Assembly: GCF_002982115.1 (NCBI RefSeq)
Contig: NZ_CP019980.1
Coordinates: forward strand, 442,001 to 506,000
Source: Lysinibacillus sphaericus
GTDB taxonomy: Bacteria > Bacillota > Bacilli > Bacillales_A > Planococcaceae
Length of the DNA: 64,000 nucleotides
Direction of reading: 5' to 3'
The notes under the pieces were generated by a model. The model had not been told where the DNA came from, did not search any database, and saw only the letters and a list, made by a program, of their open reading frames with translations. Both the position numbers and the translations under genes were made by a program. Within the stretch, counting starts at the first letter, position 1. Each line of letters starts with the position of its first letter. This document shows, piece after piece, positions 26,619 to 35,758 of this stretch.

Positions 26619-27282
26619 ATACTTCTATTAATTTCTTAACTGTTTCCAAGCAATCATAAAAAGTGTTAAATGGCTCATAAGGAACTTGTAAATCTTTACA
26701 GTGGTCAAGTAACTGTTCTCTAGCTAATACTAAATCCGCTTGTTTAGCAGCTTCAAAATCAGAAATAGAGTCACCAATAACAATTTTGAAATGATCGGGC
26801 TGTGTCACTTTACGCATGACAGTTGGTTTACAGCAACCGCAACTTTGAGTTGTAAACTTTGCACATTGTGCATCGCAGCTATTTAGATAAACAATAGTAA
26901 TCTGCTCTCCAGAAAAGTCAGCACTATTGCAATAAACCCCTGAAAATGGACCAAACTTTTCAAGCATTGGTTGTATGAAAAAATCGACCCCTCCGCTGAC
27001 AATATAAAATGGAATATTGTGTTCCTGTGCATAATGAACGAATTCTCTAAAGCCTTCACGAATTACAGCGGTCTCCAGTAAATATTGAATGATGTCATCT
27101 TTTTGGTTAGTCGATAATAGTTCAAACATAGCTGTAATGCCGTCTTTAAAGCTTATTGTTTGGGCCATCATCGCCTTCGCAATTTTTTCAGATTGTTCAG
27201 GGACAAAATGCGTCATAAGTGAGACGATATTATCTGTTTCGGTTATAGTACCGTCAAAGTCGCAAAATATAATTGGTTTCAA
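26617..27282 (-). CDS. mtnX: 2-hydroxy-3-keto-5-methylthiopentenyl-1-phosphate phosphatase MtnX
   Basis: This 221-residue HAD phosphatase has the nucleophile motif FCDFDGTIT (6-14), motif II IVSGG (about 95-99) and motif IV IGDSISDFEA (about 169-178). The SCGCCKP segment and the IREGFREFV helix are typical of MtnX, which acts in the methionine salvage pathway. No other mtn gene is nearby, which is unusual, so the physiological substrate could differ. The start is TTG after AAGGAGG. It lies downstream of thrB behind a hairpin, so it may be read by partial readthrough. Confidence 0.82.
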   Translation of the reverse strand: MKPIIFCDFDGTITETDNIVSLMTHFVPEQSEKIAKAMMAQTISFKDGITAMFELLSTNQKDDIIQYLLETAVIREGFREFVHYAQEHNIPFYIVSGGVDFFIQPMLEKFGPFSGVYCNSADFSGEQITIVYLNSCDAQCAKFTTQSCGCCKPTVMRKVTQPDHFKIVIGDSISDFEAAKQADLVLAREQLLDHCKDLQVPYEPFNTFYDCLETVKKLIEV

Positions 27283-27298
27283 GTTACAGCCTCCTTCA

Positions 27299-27328
27299 AG
27301 AAAAAACGCCTACTTTGAAGTAGACGTT
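27299..27328 (-). terminator. Terminator after thrB
   Basis: Read on the minus strand, AACGTCTACTT/AAGTAGGCGTT (one G-U pair) with a two-base loop is followed by TTTTTT. It separates thrCB from mtnX. Confidence 0.8.
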
Positions 27329-27334
27329 GTAAAT

Positions 27335-28228
27335 TTATATTACTTGTACACCATGCTCATCGGCCTTCGTTAGAATGATATGATGTTCTGGGAATTTTGC
27401 TTGCATTGTTGCAACAAAGCCTTCGGCAATAGCAGTAGGGATGATGGAAATGAGTGTTGGACCAGCTCCACTTAATGCTGTACCATAAGCACCATTTGCT
27501 TTTGCAGCTTCTTTAATCTCCGCATATTGTGGTATTAATGTTGAACGGAAAGGCTCATGGAACAAATCAGCTTCCATATAGTGCCCAGCACGTTCAAAAT
27601 CTCGAACCATTAACGATGCAGCTAGCATATTTGCATTTGCAGAAGCACGTACTGCATAAGCCCGATCAAATTGTTTTGGTAAGACCGAGCGTGACTCACT
27701 CGTTTTCAACTCCACATCAGGGACATAAACAACAAATGAAGCATTGATATCATTGACATGGAAAGTATCTACAATACCGTTTTCATCCATTGAAGATATA
27801 GTCAAGCCTCCAAGTACTGAGGCAGTAGCATTATCAGGATGCCCTTCAATCTGAGAAGATAGATTTAACTTGTCTTGCACAGTTAACTTCAAATCGCATA
27901 ATTGGTTGGCTAGTTCAATACCTGCAACAATAACGGCTGCACTACTGCCCAAACCACGAGCTAAAGGAAGTTCGCTTGCCATTTCAACACGGCAAGTAGG
28001 TAAATTCTTCTTATACTGATCAGCGATTTTTTTGGCAATAATGTATAGTAAATGTTGCTCAAGCTCAAATTCACTAGGACCGTTGTCATCGAGATGTATA
28101 ATCTCCCAACTATCCTGTAGGGAAACATCTAATTTCAAGTAAAGAGACAAGCCGAGTCCAATAGAATCAAAGCCAGGGCCTAAATTGGCTGTGCTCCCAG
28201 GAACGGTGATTTGCCACTTTTTACTCAT
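27335..28228 (-). CDS. thrB: Homoserine kinase ThrB
   Basis: This 297-residue GHMP kinase phosphorylates L-homoserine, the fourth step from aspartate to threonine. It has [18 protein letters not shown] near the N-terminus, the ATP-binding [11 protein letters not shown] loop (about 89-99) and the C-terminal [14 protein letters not shown]. Its start overlaps the thrC stop by four bases. The partner homoserine dehydrogenase (hom), usually first in this operon, is not in the window. Confidence 0.95.
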   Translation of the reverse strand: MSKKWQITVPGSTANLGPGFDSIGLGLSLYLKLDVSLQDSWEIIHLDDNGPSEFELEQHLLYIIAKKIADQYKKNLPTCRVEMASELPLARGLGSSAAVIVAGIELANQLCDLKLTVQDKLNLSSQIEGHPDNATASVLGGLTISSMDENGIVDTFHVNDINASFVVYVPDVELKTSESRSVLPKQFDRAYAVRASANANMLAASLMVRDFERAGHYMEADLFHEPFRSTLIPQYAEIKEAAKANGAYGTALSGAGPTLISIIPTAIAEGFVATMQAKFPEHHIILTKADEHGVQVI

Positions 28229-29277
28229 AGTACGCCCTCGATATATTTGCGGATTTCTTCTTCATCATTTTTTAGAGCAACAACGTCTACTGTTGAAACG
28301 TTCATTGCCGTGTCAGGATCTTTTAAGCCGTTACCAGTAAAGACTGTCACGACTTTTGAGCCTTTGACAATTTTACCGTTTTCAACAGATTTAATAACAC
28401 CTGCTAATGATGCAGCTGAACCAGGCTCAACAAAAATGCCTTCCGTTCCTGCAATTAGCTTATAAGCTGCTAAAATTTCTTCGTCTGTTACAGAGTCAAT
28501 AATGCCGCCAGACTCATCTCGTGCTGCTTCAGCATACTGCCAGCTAGCAGGGTTACCGATACGGATAGCTGTTGCAACTGTTTCTGGGTTAGCGATTGGT
28601 TCACCTTTTACAATTGCTGCGGCACCTTCTGCTTCAAAGCCGTACATTTTTGGTAAACCTGAAGCTTTGACATCATTATATTCTTTAAAGCCTTTCCAGT
28701 AAGCAGTAATATTTCCTGCGTTACCTACTGGAATGCATAAATAGTCTGGAGCAGATCCTAAAGCATCTACAATTTCAAAAGAAGCTGTTTTTTGCCCTTC
28801 AATGCGATATGGGTTAACTGAGTTAACAAGTGCTACAGGTGTTGTTTCACTCACTTGACGCACGATGTTTAATGCATCATCGAAATTACCATCAATTTCA
28901 ATAATTTTTGCACCATACATTGTCGCTTGTGCTAATTTACCAAGGGCTACTTTCCCTTTAGGAATCACAACAATAGATTGGATACCTGCACGTGTTGCAT
29001 AAGCTGCAGCAGCCGCTGAAGTATTGCCTGTTGAGGCACAAATAACACATTTACTACCATCTTCAATAGCCTTGGCTACGGCAAATACCATACCGCGATC
29101 TTTGAAAGAACCAGTTGGATTTGCACCTTCTATTTTACCATACAGCTCAATACCAAGCTGTTTAGAAAGATTAACTAAATGTATAAGAGGCGTATTGCCT
29201 TCGTTTAATGTTAGAGCAGGTGTATTTTCTGTTACGGGTAAAAATTGTTTATATTCTTCAATAAGGCCTTTCCACAT
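28225..29277 (-). CDS. thrC: Threonine synthase ThrC
   Basis: This 350-residue PLP enzyme converts O-phosphohomoserine to threonine. The PLP lysine lies in [10 protein letters not shown] (about 55-64). [14 protein letters not shown] and the phosphate-binding [11 protein letters not shown] loop are also present. It is the short bacterial type without the N-terminal extension. AAAAGGAG lies 11 bases upstream of the ATG. A small hairpin, GTTCTT/AAGAAC (29297-29313), sits just before the ribosome-binding site and might affect initiation. It is cotranscribed with thrB. Confidence 0.95.
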   Translation of the reverse strand: MWKGLIEEYKQFLPVTENTPALTLNEGNTPLIHLVNLSKQLGIELYGKIEGANPTGSFKDRGMVFAVAKAIEDGSKCVICASTGNTSAAAAAYATRAGIQSIVVIPKGKVALGKLAQATMYGAKIIEIDGNFDDALNIVRQVSETTPVALVNSVNPYRIEGQKTASFEIVDALGSAPDYLCIPVGNAGNITAYWKGFKEYNDVKASGLPKMYGFEAEGAAAIVKGEPIANPETVATAIRIGNPASWQYAEAARDESGGIIDSVTDEEILAAYKLIAGTEGIFVEPGSAASLAGVIKSVENGKIVKGSKVVTVFTGNGLKDPDTAMNVSTVDVVALKNDEEEIRKYIEGVL

Positions 29278-29343
29278 AACGTAACGATCTCCTTTTGTTC
29301 TTATAGAAAGAACAGTTGTTTTTGTATAAGAGACATTTTAACG

Positions 29344-29402
29344 CAAATGACCATCTATTTTCAATAGCAATTAATAAATTGTCTAAACAATTCGGTCATT
29401 TG
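29344..29402. promoter_or_regulatory. 9-bp inverted repeat in the thrC/niaP divergent region
   Basis: CAAATGACC (29344-29352) and GGTCATTTG (29394-29402) are perfect inverted copies 41 bp apart in the roughly 200-bp region between the divergent thrC and MFS genes. The spacing is four helical turns, which would suit a looped operator. The binding protein is unknown. Confidence 0.4.
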
Positions 29403-29458
29403 AATTTTACTTGTCACTTTCTTGAAACAACTGTATAGTAAACTCGTAATGTAAAGTC

Positions 29459-29476
29459 AAGTGTAAAGACAGGTGG
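29459..29476 (+). promoter_or_regulatory. Possible NiaR-like operator
   Basis: CAAGTGTAAAGACAGGTG consists of CAAGTG and CAGGTG with a 12-base period, just before the niaP-like start. It resembles NiaR (niacin repressor) sites as I recall them, but the match was not tested. Confidence 0.3.
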
Positions 29477-29481
29477 TTAAG

Positions 29482-30696
29482 ATGACAACAATTAAGCAAG
29501 AACAATCTATATCACGTAACAAGCTTTTGGGTGTAGCAGGTGTTGGCTGGCTCTTTGATGCAATGGACGTCGGTATTTTATCTTTCGTTATTACAGCGCT
29601 CGCGGTAGATTGGGATTTAACTAAAAGTCAGATGGGTTGGATTGGCAGTGTTAATTCTATAGGAATGGCAGTTGGCGCACTCATCTTTGGTATTTTTGCA
29701 GATAAAGTCGGTCGTAAGCAAGTGTTCATGTGGACGCTTATATTATTTTCTGTGGCAAGTGGTATTTCGGCATTTACAACAACTTTAATCGCATTTATGG
29801 CATTACGCTTTTTAGTAGGGATGGGGCTCGGTGGAGAGCTACCGGTAGCATCTACTCTTGTTTCTGAAAGTGTGGAGGCAAAGGAACGTGGAAGAGTAGT
29901 GGTATTACTAGAGAGCTTTTGGGCAGCAGGCTGGCTTATTGCCGCACTGATTTCTTATTTTGTTATCCCGACATGGGGCTGGCGTGTCGCTTTGTTGTTA
30001 ACAGCAATTCCAGCAGTGTACGCTATATACCTGCGTTGGCATTTACCTGATTCACCACAGTTTACTGCGAAGGCTGAATCTAAAAAACGTAGCATTTTTC
30101 TCAACATACGTGATGTATGGTCGAAAAAATATGCCCGTTCGACACTTATGCTATGGGTGCTATGGTTTACAGTAGTATTCTCGTATTACGGTATGTTTTT
30201 ATGGTTACCGAGTGTAATGGTCGGAAAAGGTTTTGATATGATTACTAGCTTTAAGTATGTGTTGATTATGACTTTAGCTCAGCTTCCGGGTTACTTTACA
30301 GCGGCATGGTTTATTGAAAAATTTGGACGCAAATTTGTACTTGTTTCCTATTTAATTGGAACCGCTGTAAGTGCTTTCATTTTTGGTAATGCAGAAACAA
30401 TGGCGGTGCTATTAACATCTGGGATGCTATTATCATTCTTTAATTTAGGCGCGTGGGGTGCACTCTATGCTTATACACCAGAACAGTACCCAGCCGTTAT
30501 TCGTGGTACAGGTGCAGGAATGGCTGCCGCAGTTGGACGAATTGGCGGTATTTTCGGTCCATTATTGGTAGGATCATTACTAACAGCAGGCTATGATATC
30601 GGTTTTATTTTTGCAATTTTTTGTGGTGCTATCATTATAGGGGTTATTGGTGTCATATTTTTAGGCACAGAAACGAAACAAATGGAACTGGAATAG
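29482..30696 (+). CDS. MFS transporter, niacin permease NiaP-like
   Basis: This 404-residue MFS protein has 12 predicted helices and conserved DAMDVGILSFVITAL in helix 1, the loop FGIFADKVGRKQVF (about 72-85) and GMGLGGELPVASTLVSE. These features match the NiaP/YceI branch, which imports nicotinate or nicotinamide. Other members of the branch move aromatic acids or sugars, so the substrate is a family-based guess. The ATG at 29482 follows AGGTGG; an in-frame GTG three codons earlier overlaps that site. Confidence 0.78.
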   Translation: MTTIKQEQSISRNKLLGVAGVGWLFDAMDVGILSFVITALAVDWDLTKSQMGWIGSVNSIGMAVGALIFGIFADKVGRKQVFMWTLILFSVASGISAFTTTLIAFMALRFLVGMGLGGELPVASTLVSESVEAKERGRVVVLLESFWAAGWLIAALISYFVIPTWGWRVALLLTAIPAVYAIYLRWHLPDSPQFTAKAESKKRSIFLNIRDVWSKKYARSTLMLWVLWFTVVFSYYGMFLWLPSVMVGKGFDMITSFKYVLIMTLAQLPGYFTAAWFIEKFGRKFVLVSYLIGTAVSAFIFGNAETMAVLLTSGMLLSFFNLGAWGALYAYTPEQYPAVIRGTGAGMAAAVGRIGGIFGPLLVGSLLTAGYDIGFIFAIFCGAIIIGVIGVIFLGTETKQMELE

Positions 30697-30707
30697 TAAA
30701 CATAAGG

Positions 30708-30743
30708 AAAGTCTTGGGTTCAATTTGAATCCAAGACTTTTTT
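30708..30743 (+). terminator. Rho-independent terminator
   Basis: A 15-bp stem around AAAGTCTTGGGTTCA (30708-30722 and 30726-30740, one G-U pair) is followed by TTT after the stem's own T run. Confidence 0.88.
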
Positions 30744-31065
30744 AAAATCTGCTTTATTAAATACATAAAAATTATGTTTTATTTATTTTTATGCACTTGT
30801 TTCTAAAATATGTTAAAATTTCAATTCGTAGATTACTTGTTATCCAACTACTAAGTTGATAAAGATACTTTGGATATGATAAATATAGAGATTTTATGTC
30901 ATTTTATTATGAACTAGTGCGTTAGTGTGTTAATACATTAAAGATTTTTCTGAAAAGTCATTGTATTCAAATTGCAATCATGATACTGTATTTTTAATCG
31001 AATTTAGAGTCAGTAGGGAATAATCTCCATTCGTGATAATTTCTTTGAAAGAAAGGTTGTTAGGA
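30744..31065. other. Intergenic region before the RpiR regulator
   Basis: This is over 300 bp of AT-rich sequence with no reading frame of note. A promoter for the RpiR-type gene is expected, but no near-consensus pair with proper spacing stood out. Confidence 0.3.
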
Positions 31066-31932
31066 ATGAGTATAAATGAAAATATAAAGAAAAGATTTGT
31101 AAGACTGTCAAAAGGACAACGTAAAGTTGCGCAATTTGTTATGAGTAATCCAACGGTTGTTATTGCTAATGGGGCAGCTGAAGTAGGTAGACAGGCAAAT
31201 GTTAGTGAATCAACCGTTATTCGTTTTTGTTATGCGATGGATTTGTCAGGTTATGTGGAGCTACAAGAAGAGATTAGAAGTTATTTAAACTCACAACATG
31301 AAAGTGTTCCTCTTCAACCAGCACATACGGCGAGCAAGCAAAGAACTTCAAGCTTTGCTAAAATCATGCAACGTGATATGCAAAACATACAAGATACAAT
31401 ACATCTTGTGAACGATAAGGTGCTTCAAAAAAGCTCTAAATGGATGCATGAAGCAGATACAGTTTATATTTTAGGTACAAGACAAGCAGCCTCTATTGCT
31501 AATTGGTTATCGTATACGTTGAAAACTTTACGACCAAATGTAAAGCAACTACGTACAGATTCAGATGATCTCGTTCAACAAATCAACAGCATGAGCGAAC
31601 GTACTACGTTAATTGTTTTTTCATGTGATAAACATTCCAATGATGTGAAAACGATTGTTGAAATAGCGAAAATGAAAAAAGTGAAAATTATTGCTATTAC
31701 CGGATCGGCGTTGTCACCAATAAGAGACTATGCAAGTGCCCTATTTGCATTAGGTTTAAAAAATCAATCCTCTTTAGATATGGTACCTGTTCTATTTTCA
31801 TTTATGCATGCTCTTATTGAGGAAATGGTTAGTCATGATAAAGAGCGATACACTCAATATCAACAATCATATGAACAAGTAGAAAATAACTTATTATTTT
31901 TAGATGTAGCAAGAGAAAAGCAAGTATTTTAA
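31066..31932 (+). CDS. MurR/RpiR family transcriptional regulator
   Basis: This 288-residue regulator has an N-terminal HTH_6 domain (about 1-75; LSKGQRKVAQFVMSNP, then VSESTVIRFCYAMDLSGY) and a C-terminal SIS domain (about 115-250; ADTVYILGTRQAASIANWLS) that binds phosphosugars. Family members control sugar or amino sugar genes, often next door. No sugar gene is adjacent here, so the target is unknown. I prefer ATG 31066, nine bases after GAAAGG, over an ATG 11 codons earlier. Confidence 0.85.
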   Translation: MSINENIKKRFVRLSKGQRKVAQFVMSNPTVVIANGAAEVGRQANVSESTVIRFCYAMDLSGYVELQEEIRSYLNSQHESVPLQPAHTASKQRTSSFAKIMQRDMQNIQDTIHLVNDKVLQKSSKWMHEADTVYILGTRQAASIANWLSYTLKTLRPNVKQLRTDSDDLVQQINSMSERTTLIVFSCDKHSNDVKTIVEIAKMKKVKIIAITGSALSPIRDYASALFALGLKNQSSLDMVPVLFSFMHALIEEMVSHDKERYTQYQQSYEQVENNLLFLDVAREKQVF

Positions 31933-31942
31933 TCAAGTATAG

Positions 31943-31979
31943 CGTATAGATGGAGTAATAGGCTCATCTATACGTTTTT
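31943..31979 (+). terminator. Rho-independent terminator of the RpiR gene
   Basis: The stem CGTATAGATG/CATCTATACG (31943-31952 and 31965-31974) is followed by TTTTT. Confidence 0.88.
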
Positions 31980-31998
31980 GGTTTAAGGTCTAGAAAAG

Positions 31999-32030
31999 TA
32001 AAAAGATGTCCAACTAAAATATTAGACATC
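31999..32030 (-). terminator. Terminator of the leftward GNAT gene
   Basis: On the minus strand GATGTC/GACATC (32030-32025 and 32010-32005) is followed by TTTTTAC. Confidence 0.65.
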
Positions 32031-32043
32031 CTTAAAAAACAAT

Positions 32044-32859
32044 TTATAAAATTTTACTTAAACTATATTCAGCCTTGAATGTATCATTCAGTTTAATAGC
32101 ATTAACGCGAGTTCCTTCGTGTTCAAAGCCTAGTTTTTTAAATAGCTGTAATGCGGCATCATTATGCTCCATAACGGATAATTCGAGGCGAGAGATATTT
32201 CTTTGGTTAGCCCAGTCTTCCACTGCCTTCATAAGTGCTGAACCAATCCCTTTTCGCTGGTGTTCTTCTTTCACGGCCAAGTGGACTGAGGCAACATGTT
32301 TGGCTTTAGAGTGCTTATAACCATGAATTACTGCATAACCTGCAAACGTGCCATTTAAAATACAAAGCAAAATTGTGCGGTTTTTTAATTGCTTCCAATA
32401 AGCTAGGTTTTTTCTAAGTTGTTGTACAGTTAGCTCTAACTCATTTTCAACATTATACAAAAATTCAGTTTGTTGAAGGATTTCTTCTTGTAAAAGAATA
32501 AATGCTCTAGCATCTGATGCTTCAATCGCTCGGATTATGTACGCAGAAGTATTTTCGTTATTTTCAGAAATATGATCCGTCGATATTTTCTCCTGTGTGC
32601 GAGAAAATGTGACACTTGTGCCTAATTTGACATCTATGACATAATAACCTGCATTTGTCCAAGATAAAAAATGCGTAAGAGGAGGCTTTGTTTTTTTCCA
32701 CCAGCTCTTATTTAAATAAGCAGCATTGGGTAAGGCTTGTCCCATAATGTTTTCTAATGCGCTAAAGGATAAAGTAATTTCACTTTGCGAAGCCACGTCA
32801 AAATAGCTTGCCAAAGGAATATACTTTTTTTCCATCTTCTTTGTCATCACAATCCCCAT
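32044..32859 (-). CDS. DUF7662-like domain fused to a GNAT acetyltransferase
   Basis: This is a 271-residue two-part protein. Residues 10-85 (YIPLASYF, then LPNAAYLNKSWWKK and WTNAGYYVID) resemble the small DUF7662 domain seen alone or beside nucleases. Residues 105-271 are a GNAT domain with the acetyl-CoA loop EEHQRKGIGSALMKAVEDW and the NDAALQLFKKLGFEHEGTR C-terminal motif. The substrate is unknown. Both the ATG at 32859 (AGGA upstream) and the ATG at 32847 (GGGG upstream) are plausible starts. It is monocistronic. Confidence 0.75.
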   Translation of the reverse strand: MGIVMTKKMEKKYIPLASYFDVASQSEITLSFSALENIMGQALPNAAYLNKSWWKKTKPPLTHFLSWTNAGYYVIDVKLGTSVTFSRTQEKISTDHISENNENTSAYIIRAIEASDARAFILLQEEILQQTEFLYNVENELELTVQQLRKNLAYWKQLKNRTILLCILNGTFAGYAVIHGYKHSKAKHVASVHLAVKEEHQRKGIGSALMKAVEDWANQRNISRLELSVMEHNDAALQLFKKLGFEHEGTRVNAIKLNDTFKAEYSLSKIL

Positions 32860-33177
32860 TCCTGTAATTCCTAAAAATTTTGACTACATGATAATAGCAT
32901 AAAATTATCGTTTATTGTATAAAAATCACAACTATCTATCTATCTAAAATAAGGAAATTTATGTTTAACAAAGGAAATCAAAAAAATCCATGGTAAAAAA
33001 TAGATAAACTATTAAATGGAGTGAAATACTTTTATTATAGTATAGTGTAGCGTTAATGAACAACAACATAGTTTTCAAAAGGAGCGTATGATGAAAGTTT
33101 TACTTTATATCATGTTCTTTCATAAATTATGTTAAAATAAATGAAAATGTAGAAGTCATTTAGGAGGAAAAGTATTA
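32860..33177. other. Divergent intergenic region before ppaC
   Basis: This AT-rich gap holds the promoters of the GNAT and ppaC genes. It contains a 15-codon frame at 33088-33135 (ATG ATG AAA ... TAA) behind AAAAGGAG, which is a possible leader peptide for ppaC. A repeated ATCTATCTATCTA stretch lies at about 32934-32946. No other structure was noted. Confidence 0.35.
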
Positions 33178-34104
33178 ATGAGCAAAGTTTTAGTTTTCGG
33201 ACATAAAAATCCTGATACAGATACAATTACATCTGCAATTGTATACGCATATTTAAAGCAACAAATAGGAGTAGAAGCTGAAGCAGTACGTCTGGGCGAA
33301 TTAAATAATGAAACAAAATATGCACTAGACAAATTTGGCTTTGAGGCACCGCGTGTTATTTCTTCTGTAGTAGGGGAAGCGGAAAAGGTTATCCTTGTAG
33401 ACCATAATGAATTCCAACAATCGGCTGATGGCATTGAGGAAGTACAAATTACAGAGGTAATTGATCACCATCGTATTGCAAACTTCCAAACAGCTGACCC
33501 ATTGTATTACCGTGCTGAACCAGTTGGTTGTACAGCGACTATTTTAAATAAAATCTTTAAAGAAAATGATGTTGTAATACCAGCAAATATTGCAGGGTTA
33601 ATGTTATCAGCTATTATTTCTGACACATTACTGTTCAAATCACCAACTTGTACACAACAGGATGTCAAAGCTGCGGAGGAACTTGCAAAAATCGCAGGTG
33701 TTGATGCTGCGGACTATGGACTAGCAATGTTAAAAGCAGGCGCTGACCTTTCAGATAAATCTTTAGAGGATCTTTTATCTTTAGATGCAAAAGAGTTCCA
33801 GTTTGGTGAATATAAATCTGTCGTTGCCCAAGTGAATGCTGTTGATATTAACGATGTGCTTGGACGACAAGAAGAATTAGAAATTCTTTTAAATAAAAAT
33901 GTTGCTGACAATGGTTTAGATCTATTCTTCTTCGTTGTAACAGACATTTTAAACAATGATTCAACAGCTGTTGCAATTGGACAAGTAGCAGAAGCGGCAG
34001 CAAAAGCATTTGGTGCAGAGCTGACAAACAACCGTGTTGTTTTACCAGGTGTTGTATCTCGTAAAAAACAAATCGTTCCAGTATTAACGGATGCATTAAA
34101 ATAA
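33178..34104 (+). CDS. ppaC: Manganese-dependent inorganic pyrophosphatase PpaC
   Basis: This 308-residue DHH-family enzyme hydrolyses pyrophosphate to phosphate in the cytoplasm and keeps biosynthetic reactions moving. Metal ligands lie in GHKNPDTDT (8-16), VDHNE (about 74-78) and the DHH motif IDHHRIANF (about 96-104). The C-terminal substrate site includes SRKKQIVP. Length matches family II enzymes (about 309). GGAGGAAAAG precedes the ATG. Confidence 0.95.
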   Translation: MSKVLVFGHKNPDTDTITSAIVYAYLKQQIGVEAEAVRLGELNNETKYALDKFGFEAPRVISSVVGEAEKVILVDHNEFQQSADGIEEVQITEVIDHHRIANFQTADPLYYRAEPVGCTATILNKIFKENDVVIPANIAGLMLSAIISDTLLFKSPTCTQQDVKAAEELAKIAGVDAADYGLAMLKAGADLSDKSLEDLLSLDAKEFQFGEYKSVVAQVNAVDINDVLGRQEELEILLNKNVADNGLDLFFFVVTDILNNDSTAVAIGQVAEAAAKAFGAELTNNRVVLPGVVSRKKQIVPVLTDALK

Positions 34105-34148
34105 AATAGCGTATTGTCCAAACTCAAGAACGAGGTTGAGACAAATAG

Positions 34149-34190
34149 AAAAAGTGTTAGATTGAATGCCATCAATCTAACACTTTTTTT
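34149..34190. terminator. Terminator between convergent genes; copy 2 of a dispersed repeat
   Basis: A perfect 17-bp stem (34149-34165 and 34172-34188) around AGTGTTAGATTGA serves ppaC and possibly the leftward Rieske gene. It is nearly identical to the hairpins at 9372 and 61838, including the following GCTATG. Confidence 0.88.
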
Positions 34191-34253
34191 GCTATGCCAT
34201 GATGTCTGCGTCTTACGTTTTGTGCGTTCAAGCTATCATCAACTAGTGCCTTA

Positions 34254-35633
34254 TTAATCAAGTTTTAGTGGTTGAACTGCTGGACCTTCTAACACTTCTC
34301 CTTGGGCATTAAAACGGGAGCCATGACAGGGGCAATCCCATGTCTCATCCGCTTCATTCCACTTTGTTTTACAGCCTAAATGCGTACAAGTCGGAGCATT
34401 TCCATTTTTAATATAACCTGTGACCAGTTCCTTTGCCACGAAGCCTCCGACTTTCAGCATTTGCATAAACTGCGCACCAAATTTTGTACGTGCAGGCGAA
34501 TAAAGCGTACTTGCATCGTTGTTCTTCGCAGTACCTGTAATAAGTGAAGACAGTAAATCCCCAGCGACGAATGAATTTGAAATCCCCCATTTGCGATATC
34601 CTGTTGCGATAAAGACATTTGGTAAGGACTGCGTAATTTTTCCGACATAAGGTACCATGTCGGGTGTTTCGATATCTTGAGCCGACCATCTATAAAGTGG
34701 CTCCTGCCCAAAGTGTACTTTCATTTCATTTTGAATAGCATCGTAAAAGGGCTTCGTATTGGTCGTTTCACCTGCGATATGATTAGCCCCACCGAGAAGT
34801 AAATAGTGCTCATCGTTTATAGTAGTCGTTCGAATAGAACGTGAAGGAAAATCAACTGATAGATACTGCCCTTGGTACGTTTCCGTTATTTTACTGGCAA
34901 CCATATAAGATCGGTTATTTGAAAGCTTTAGGAGTTGTAATCCTTTGAAGGCTTCAATTGGGTAATGCGTGCACAAAACAAGCTTATTATATTGAACCGA
35001 TATATTTTTTTCGGTATGTAAGTCATTTTGTGCTATCCGTAATTGCTGGACACGTGTGTTTGCATATAGTTTCGCGCCCATTGATAATGCCTCTTTTATA
35101 AGAAAGTTACTTACAATTACAGGGTTTATTTGAGCTTGCTGCGATATGCTAAGTGCCTTTGTAATAGGGAAAGGGAGCTCCGTTTCAGAAGTAATCTTTG
35201 CCTTTACATTTAATACTTTATAGGCATTCCACTCTTTTAATAATTGTGAGTAGCCTTCTTTTGTTTGACAATACAGGTATGAGTCAACTGGCCGAATGGA
35301 CTCTTTAGGAAGGAATTGTAATGCTTTCTCTACAGCATGTTGATTTAAATGATAGTAGAGTCTAGCATCGTTTACAGAAAGCTTTTCGAGAAGATTTGCG
35401 TAGACTAAGCCATGCTGTGCAGTTAGTTTACCTGTTGAATGACCAGTCGTACCATGACTTAGCTTTGAATTGGCCTCTAGTAGTACAACATCGACACCTG
35501 CTTTTGCTAATACATAAGCGGTATATAGTCCAGTCAATCCTCCTCCAATAATACAAACATCACATTTAGTCGAAGCTGTTAAAGATGGCAAGGAAACCGA
35601 GTCGGTTGTTGCAAGCCAAAGAGATTGTGTCAT
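34254..35633 (-). CDS. FAD-dependent oxidoreductase with C-terminal Rieske domain (YhfW-like)
   Basis: This 459-residue protein joins a DAO-type FAD domain (dinucleotide loop VCIIGGGLTGLYTAYVLA, about 26-43, and HGTTGHSTGKLTAQHG) to a C-terminal Rieske [2Fe-2S] domain. The cluster ligands are visible as CTHLGC and CPCHGS in the last 60 residues. B. subtilis YhfW has the same design. The substrate is unknown. GAGGG precedes the ATG. It is convergent with ppaC and shares its terminator. Confidence 0.88.
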   Translation of the reverse strand: MTQSLWLATTDSVSLPSLTASTKCDVCIIGGGLTGLYTAYVLAKAGVDVVLLEANSKLSHGTTGHSTGKLTAQHGLVYANLLEKLSVNDARLYYHLNQHAVEKALQFLPKESIRPVDSYLYCQTKEGYSQLLKEWNAYKVLNVKAKITSETELPFPITKALSISQQAQINPVIVSNFLIKEALSMGAKLYANTRVQQLRIAQNDLHTEKNISVQYNKLVLCTHYPIEAFKGLQLLKLSNNRSYMVASKITETYQGQYLSVDFPSRSIRTTTINDEHYLLLGGANHIAGETTNTKPFYDAIQNEMKVHFGQEPLYRWSAQDIETPDMVPYVGKITQSLPNVFIATGYRKWGISNSFVAGDLLSSLITGTAKNNDASTLYSPARTKFGAQFMQMLKVGGFVAKELVTGYIKNGNAPTCTHLGCKTKWNEADETWDCPCHGSRFNAQGEVLEGPAVQPLKLD

Positions 35634-35758
35634 ACATAACCCTCACAGTGTTTTTACGTTCAGTATGGAGATAGCTTTGAAAATTTATGCAATGAAGCAT
35701 AAAAATTGCTCGAAGAGAGCATGTGTCGTTACAATGTAGCAAAAGGAGTGTGTTTTTT

